From PGZG01 sp046292765 (GTDB lineage Bacteria; Pseudomonadota; Gammaproteobacteria; Pseudomonadales; Alcanivoracaceae), in assembly GCA_046292765.1 (NCBI GenBank), contig JBKBQA010000008.1, forward strand, positions 1 through 64,000: a stretch of 64,000 nucleotides of DNA, read 5' to 3'. Position 1 is the first letter of the stretch; the number at the start of each line of letters is the position of its first letter. This document shows positions 60,139 to 64,000 of this stretch, piece after piece. The position numbers were made by a program, and so were the translations under genes. The notes beneath the pieces were generated by a model. The model was not told the DNA's origin. It saw only the letters and a program-made list of their open reading frames with translations, and searched no databases.

Positions 60139-61988
60139 GACGGCAAGGCGGGCTGACGCTGCTCGCGCAGAATGCGATTTTGCAGATCACCGAGCCCTGA
60201 CCAACTTTCCGCCGTGAAGGCCTTGAGTCGAACGCGCGTCGTCGCGATCTGCGCCAATGCCATCGCTTCCATCACCTGCTGCTGTCGCCGCAACAGCGCA
60301 TGACCTCGCTGCTCCAGCGCCGCCAGATCGTTATATAACCCGGCGAGCTGCTGGCCGAGCGCCATGGCGCGATGACTGTCGCCCACAGCCGCTTCACTTA
60401 CCCGCTCCATTAACAGCGCCATCTCAGCCAGCAGCGGCTGCAGATGGCGCAGATCGCGTTCGCGCTGCCACTGGCGCGGCACCATGTCGCTCTGCAACTG
60501 CCAGATCAGCAATCCCTTCTGCAGCGCCAATCTATCGCGCACTTCCGGGCGCAATCGATCCGGCCAGCGCTCGGCAAGCTGTTCGGCCTCATTCAGCGCC
60601 GCCAGCAGTTCCCGCTCCCGGTCGCTGGCAAACATGGCCATGTCATTGTGCTCCCGACCATGACGGAAACGCTGATCAAGGTGCTGCCACTGCTGTGGCC
60701 AGGCGGCCTGATCCAGTGCGGCAAGAAACTCCCGCGCCAGCGGCACCTGCTCACGGTGTTTGCGGATCTGCGCCGCCACCATTTCCTCTACCGCCGGCAG
60801 TCGCTGCTGCCATCGCTGCAGCAGATGAAGCTGGCGCAGATGCTCATGATAATCACGCCAGCGACTGTGAAACGGGTGAGACGCGAACAGACCGCGAAAG
60901 GTCGCAAAACTCTCCACTTTTGCCGGCTGGAACGGCGGCAGCGCGTCCATCGCAGTAGACCAGACCGGCTCTTGCACCAGCTCCCGGAACCACTCGCCCG
61001 ACTGAACCCGCGCCTCAAGACCGGCAAGATAGCGATAGTGTTCGGTGTAGCGGGCGATGGCATCGCGATAACCCTGCGCCGCGCGAACATCATCCCCCAG
61101 CAGCTGGTACAGCCAGGGCAACGACAACCACGCTTCCTGACTTTCCTCGAACTGCATCGAGCGCGCTGATAGAACCTGCAGCGAGCCCAGCGCACGCACC
61201 GGCTGGTCGCTGGCCAGCCAGGCCCGGGCATGGAACAACAGCGCCGTTTCACTGTAGGGCCCTTCGGCTCGCATTGCCCGTAACAGGCCCCGTGCCCGCT
61301 CGCCATCTCCGCTGCGCAGATAATGCACACCGAGGGCCAGCATGGCGCGGTCTTTCAGGGCATTGGTTTGCTCGTCCCCCGGAATCAGATTGGCCACCTG
61401 CCACAGCAGCGAGACACCGGCATCACCCTGCCCCGCATTAATACGACTGACGGCGAGGTTGTAACGCAGATAATGACTAAGCGCATTTTCGCTCAAGTGT
61501 TCGAGCGCCGTGCCGGTTTCCTCAAAACGGCCAAGACGCATCAGAATGCGAGTTCGCAGGGCATGGAACTGACGCAGCAGATCGACGGGAGGCTGACCGA
61601 TACGATCATCCAGTAACGACAGCGCATCCTGATAGCGCTGCTGACGGTAATGAAGCTCCGCGAGGTGCAACCAGATACTCGGGGCGAGGGCTGGATCGAT
61701 GGCCTGATCAAGCAATTCCCGGAACAGCCGTTCGGCTTCATCAGGCATGCCATAGTGGGCGTAGAGCGCACCGAGCAGAATCCGGGTCTGGGTTTGCTGT
61801 ACAGGAACGGTGCCGGTTTCCAGTGCCAGCATGGCCTCCGTCATGGCAGCAAACCAGTGCTGCTGATAGTACTCGAACAACACCGCACCATAACCGGGGT
61901 CGGTCACCGCATGATGACGATCAATACGCGTCTGCGCTGCCACCGATTGCAGCAGTGACACGGACAGCAACAGAACAACAAGGCGCAT
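60111..61988 (-). CDS. Periplasmic TPR-repeat protein
   Basis: Not assigned to a named family. From ATG 61988 the protein has 625 residues: signal peptide (MRLVVLLLSVSLLQSVAAQ), several TPR-like repeats (about 35-280; DEAERLFRELLDQA, YQDALSLLDDRI, GERARGLLRAM) and a long charged helical C-terminal half. A GTG two codons upstream overlaps the preceding stop. Likely a scaffold in the envelope cluster. Confidence 0.75.
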   Translation of the reverse strand: MRLVVLLLSVSLLQSVAAQTRIDRHHAVTDPGYGAVLFEYYQQHWFAAMTEAMLALETGTVPVQQTQTRILLGALYAHYGMPDEAERLFRELLDQAIDPALAPSIWLHLAELHYRQQRYQDALSLLDDRIGQPPVDLLRQFHALRTRILMRLGRFEETGTALEHLSENALSHYLRYNLAVSRINAGQGDAGVSLLWQVANLIPGDEQTNALKDRAMLALGVHYLRSGDGERARGLLRAMRAEGPYSETALLFHARAWLASDQPVRALGSLQVLSARSMQFEESQEAWLSLPWLYQLLGDDVRAAQGYRDAIARYTEHYRYLAGLEARVQSGEWFRELVQEPVWSTAMDALPPFQPAKVESFATFRGLFASHPFHSRWRDYHEHLRQLHLLQRWQQRLPAVEEMVAAQIRKHREQVPLAREFLAALDQAAWPQQWQHLDQRFRHGREHNDMAMFASDRERELLAALNEAEQLAERWPDRLRPEVRDRLALQKGLLIWQLQSDMVPRQWQRERDLRHLQPLLAEMALLMERVSEAAVGDSHRAMALGQQLAGLYNDLAALEQRGHALLRRQQQVMEAMALAQIATTRVRLKAFTAESWSGLGDLQNRILREQRQPALPSQGSNRSSE

Positions 61989-61990
61989 GA

Positions 61991-62494
61991 TCACTGCCAG
62001 CTACGAAACACGAACACGGGCTGCTGGGCGACGGCATCATCTTCCATGCGTAACTGGATAAACTGACGACCGTTGCCCTTGTCGAAATCCAGCGACACTG
62101 CACGACGGTATTCCCGCCCGCCTGGCCCCTCGCCGGTGACAAAGGCGGTCAGAGTGTGACGGCCATTGCGAACATTGGTGGTGTGGAGTTTCTGGATAGC
62201 ACCGTTACGCAGCGCCTGCACTTCACGTTCAGTGTAGAGATGGCCATCGATGGTCTTGCCATTGAGCTTGAGGGTAATCGCGTCGGGACTGAAATAGCGG
62301 CCCACATCCAGCGACACGAACACGGCCACCTGGGTATCGGCGGGGAACAGCAGCTCTTCTTCCAGCAACAACAGGCGCCGGTTGATGTCGAGTACATCCT
62401 TGCGGAACTGGGCAAGATCACTGTCCAGCTCGTTGGCGGCAACACTGCACACCAGTACCAACCAGACCAGCATTCCCTGCGCGATCGCTTTCAT
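61991..62494 (-). CDS. Small periplasmic protein of unknown function
   Basis: The 167-residue protein has a signal peptide (to about VAA, residue 20), a short coiled coil (LAQFRKDVLDINRRLLLLEEELLF) and a beta-rich part (AVFVSLDVGRYFSPDAITLKLN; NGRHTLTAFVTGEG). It precedes the TPR gene with a 2-bp gap or GTGA overlap, so the two probably work together. ATG at 62494. No family recognised. Confidence 0.7.
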   Translation of the reverse strand: MKAIAQGMLVWLVLVCSVAANELDSDLAQFRKDVLDINRRLLLLEEELLFPADTQVAVFVSLDVGRYFSPDAITLKLNGKTIDGHLYTEREVQALRNGAIQKLHTTNVRNGRHTLTAFVTGEGPGGREYRRAVSLDFDKGNGRQFIQLRMEDDAVAQQPVFVFRSWQ

Positions 62495-62585
62495 CTTGCA
62501 TGCTCCTCATAACCCGCCGGAGAATCTAGCATGGACTGTGCCAGCCGGCGCAGAACGATTTCACATTGCCTCTCGCGGATACGGT

Positions 62586-63140
62586 ATGCACAAGCCACCC
62601 TACCGAAAGCATCAGGAACACTGGCTGATTGAGCTGCGCCTGACCAGCCCCCGCCAGCTGTTCAATACCATCGATCCGTCTCCGTTCCATGAAAAGGATC
62701 TGGACGAGGCCGCCGAGCGTTACATCGTCGGCGCCGTCGAGGACTTTCCCGAGGATGCCTCGCTGCGACTGGTCCTGCATCTGCCGGAGGAATACCGCCA
62801 GAGCGAGGTCCGTGAACAGCTGGCGTCGGCGCTGCGGAACTATTTCGGCTGGCGAGTGCAGGAAACCCGCCGGGATCTCAGCCATGTCCTGCGCGATGGC
62901 CGTCTGACCTTGCTGATTGGTCTCGGCTTTCTGGTGTTCTGTACCGTGTCGAGACAGCTTGCGGTCCATTACACCGATGGCTTCCTCACCACCCTGCTCG
63001 ACGAAGGCCTGCTGATCATCGGCTGGGTTGCCCTGTGGCGACCGATCCAGACCTTCCTCTACGACTGGTGGCCAGTGCGGCGACGGCTGCGAACCCTGCA
63101 ACGTATTGTCGGCATGTGCTCCACCCTGACACTCCAGTAA
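62586..63140 (+). CDS. Small two-helix inner membrane protein
   Basis: Not recognised. The 184-residue protein (ATG 62586, MHKPPYRKHQEHW) has an N-terminal cytoplasmic domain (about 1-105; HWLIELRLTSPRQLFNTIDPSPFHEKDLDEAAERYIVGA.. type pattern, strongly charged) followed by two membrane segments (about 112-130 and 140-158). An adenylate-like or ferredoxin-like fold is possible but not supported. It stands alone, divergent from the periplasmic protein gene. Confidence 0.7.
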   Translation: MHKPPYRKHQEHWLIELRLTSPRQLFNTIDPSPFHEKDLDEAAERYIVGAVEDFPEDASLRLVLHLPEEYRQSEVREQLASALRNYFGWRVQETRRDLSHVLRDGRLTLLIGLGFLVFCTVSRQLAVHYTDGFLTTLLDEGLLIIGWVALWRPIQTFLYDWWPVRRRLRTLQRIVGMCSTLTLQ

Positions 63141-63206
63141 TCCACTTCACGCCCCCTTGGCAGGCTCCGTCACAGGCTGGGTACCCCATCCCGCCGGACT
63201 GCCGCC

Positions 63207-63971
63207 ATGACCGACGCCACCGGAATTGCCGTAGTGATTGGTGCCAGTCATGGCATCGGTCTGGCCATGGTCAGGCAGATGCTGACCCTGCCCACGATCA
63301 CCCGCCTGTACGCCTGTTCCCGGCATGCACTGCTCAGCGATGAGCTCGCCGAACTTGCCGTCCATCAGGGCGATCGGCTGCAGTGCCTGTCGGTGGATGT
63401 CACCCGCGAGACTGATATTGCCCGTCTTGCCAACGAGGTGCGCGAACGCGATCAGAAGCTTCACTGGCTGGTTAACTGTGCCGGCCTGCTGCATGACCCG
63501 GCGCGTGACATTCGCCCGGAAAAGCGTCTGGAGAATGTCGACATCGGCCAGCTTGAGGCGGTGTTCCGCGTCAACGCCTTCGCGCCGATCCTGCTCGCCC
63601 GGCATTTCCTGCCGCTGCTCAGTCATGACGCACCGGCCACCTTCGCCTCGCTGTCGGCAAGGGTAGGAAGCATCGGCGATAACGAACTCGGCGGCTGGTA
63701 CAGCTACCGAGCCAGCAAGGCGGCACAGAACCAGCTCCTGCGCACGCTTGCCATCGAGGCCCGACGACGGGCGCCTAACCTGACGGTGATATCCCTGCAC
63801 CCCGGCACCACCGACACCACCCTGTCACGGCCGTTCCAGCGCAATGTGCCGGATGGCAAATTGTTCAGCCCGGCATTTGTGGCGGAAAAATTGCTGCCTC
63901 TGGTGCTCGATATCCGCCCGCAACAGAGCGGACGTTTTCTGGCCTGGGATGGCACGGAAATCCCGTGGTGA
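63207..63971 (+). CDS. Short-chain dehydrogenase (C-factor/CsgA-like SDR)
   Basis: The 254-residue SDR has the nucleotide motif GASHGIGLA (about 12-20), NCAGLLHD as the NAG-type motif, and catalytic Ser and YSYRASK (Tyr-x3-Lys). The pattern LHPGTTDTTLSRPFQRNVP is typical of the CsgA-like subfamily. Substrate unknown. Its stop overlaps a possible next gene start. Confidence 0.87.
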   Translation: MTDATGIAVVIGASHGIGLAMVRQMLTLPTITRLYACSRHALLSDELAELAVHQGDRLQCLSVDVTRETDIARLANEVRERDQKLHWLVNCAGLLHDPARDIRPEKRLENVDIGQLEAVFRVNAFAPILLARHFLPLLSHDAPATFASLSARVGSIGDNELGGWYSYRASKAAQNQLLRTLAIEARRRAPNLTVISLHPGTTDTTLSRPFQRNVPDGKLFSPAFVAEKLLPLVLDIRPQQSGRFLAWDGTEIPW

Positions 63972-64000
63972 AGCGTATCGACAAGGCCAACTTGCGGGAA
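63968..64000 (+). CDS. Start of a gene cut by the window edge, possibly DUF2256
   Basis: A GTG at 63968 overlaps the SDR stop (GTGA). Eleven codons are visible, ending ANLRE. DUF2256 proteins start with a similar Lys/Asn-Leu-rich segment before a CPVCGRPF motif and often sit near SDR or photolyase genes. Too short to confirm. Confidence 0.35.
   Translation, partial: MKRIDKANLRE

Overview
The window is about 64 kb of a GC-rich gammaproteobacterial chromosome. Most of it is core housekeeping DNA whose gene order matches the Pseudomonas/Alcanivorax/Marinobacter group: DUF4124-ilvI-ilvH-ilvC-pssA beside an rRNA operon; clpB-pgeF-rluD/bamD; proA-nadD-rsfS-rlmH-mrdA-rodA-mltB-rlpA-dacC-ybeD; and cca-folK-folB-plsY-tsaD/rpsU-yqeY-dnaG-rpoD-tRNA-Ile2. 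The two long FadE-type acyl-CoA dehydrogenases, a candidate PsrA-type operator and the large envelope redox cluster fit an aerobic, lipid-using, probably marine Pseudomonadales/Oceanospirillales member. The genus cannot be fixed from sequence reading alone.

Layout. 1-263: leader and promoter of an rRNA operon transcribed leftwards out of the window. 264-4515: branched-chain amino acid synthesis and pssA (minus strand). 4895-10670: a DUF4124 protein, heat-shock disaggregase ClpB with a good sigma-32 promoter, PgeF, RluD, and BamD. 10724-12013: an alpha/beta hydrolase fused to a PilZ (c-di-GMP) domain. 12193-22419: a long plus-strand run for proline and NAD synthesis, ribosome maturation, and the elongasome/peptidoglycan module. 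22425-31229: oxidoreductases, a DMT transporter preceded by a possible attenuator, tRNA CCA addition, folate genes, two more DUF4124 genes (one fused to a metallopeptidase), and plsY. 31246-37504: tsaD and the macromolecular synthesis genes rpsU, yqeY, dnaG, rpoD, then tRNA-Ile2.

37505-39900 is an A/T-rich foreign-looking insert directly after the tRNA gene. It carries a compact three-gene module: a STAS-like/GHKL-ATPase fusion, a DUF4325 STAS-like protein and a single-pass membrane protein. This is the best candidate here for an undescribed signalling or defence system.

39924-41996 encodes an ExbB-ExbD-ExbD-TonB energy transducer in which the second ExbD has Asn in place of the membrane Asp. 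42113-47889 holds endonuclease I, two acyl-CoA dehydrogenases, a Trm112-like protein and outer-membrane phospholipase A.

47890-62494 is a large two-directional envelope redox cluster. It has a two-heme-motif HzsA-like lipoprotein with a beta-propeller, two further haem-motif proteins (one with a LamG domain), a Tat substrate, the flavin transferase ApbE, a TlpA-like thioredoxin, the DUF4266/DUF3570 pair, two beta-barrel proteins and a TPR protein. Its substrate cannot be read from the sequence. The window ends with a small membrane protein, an SDR and the first codons of what may be a DUF2256 gene.
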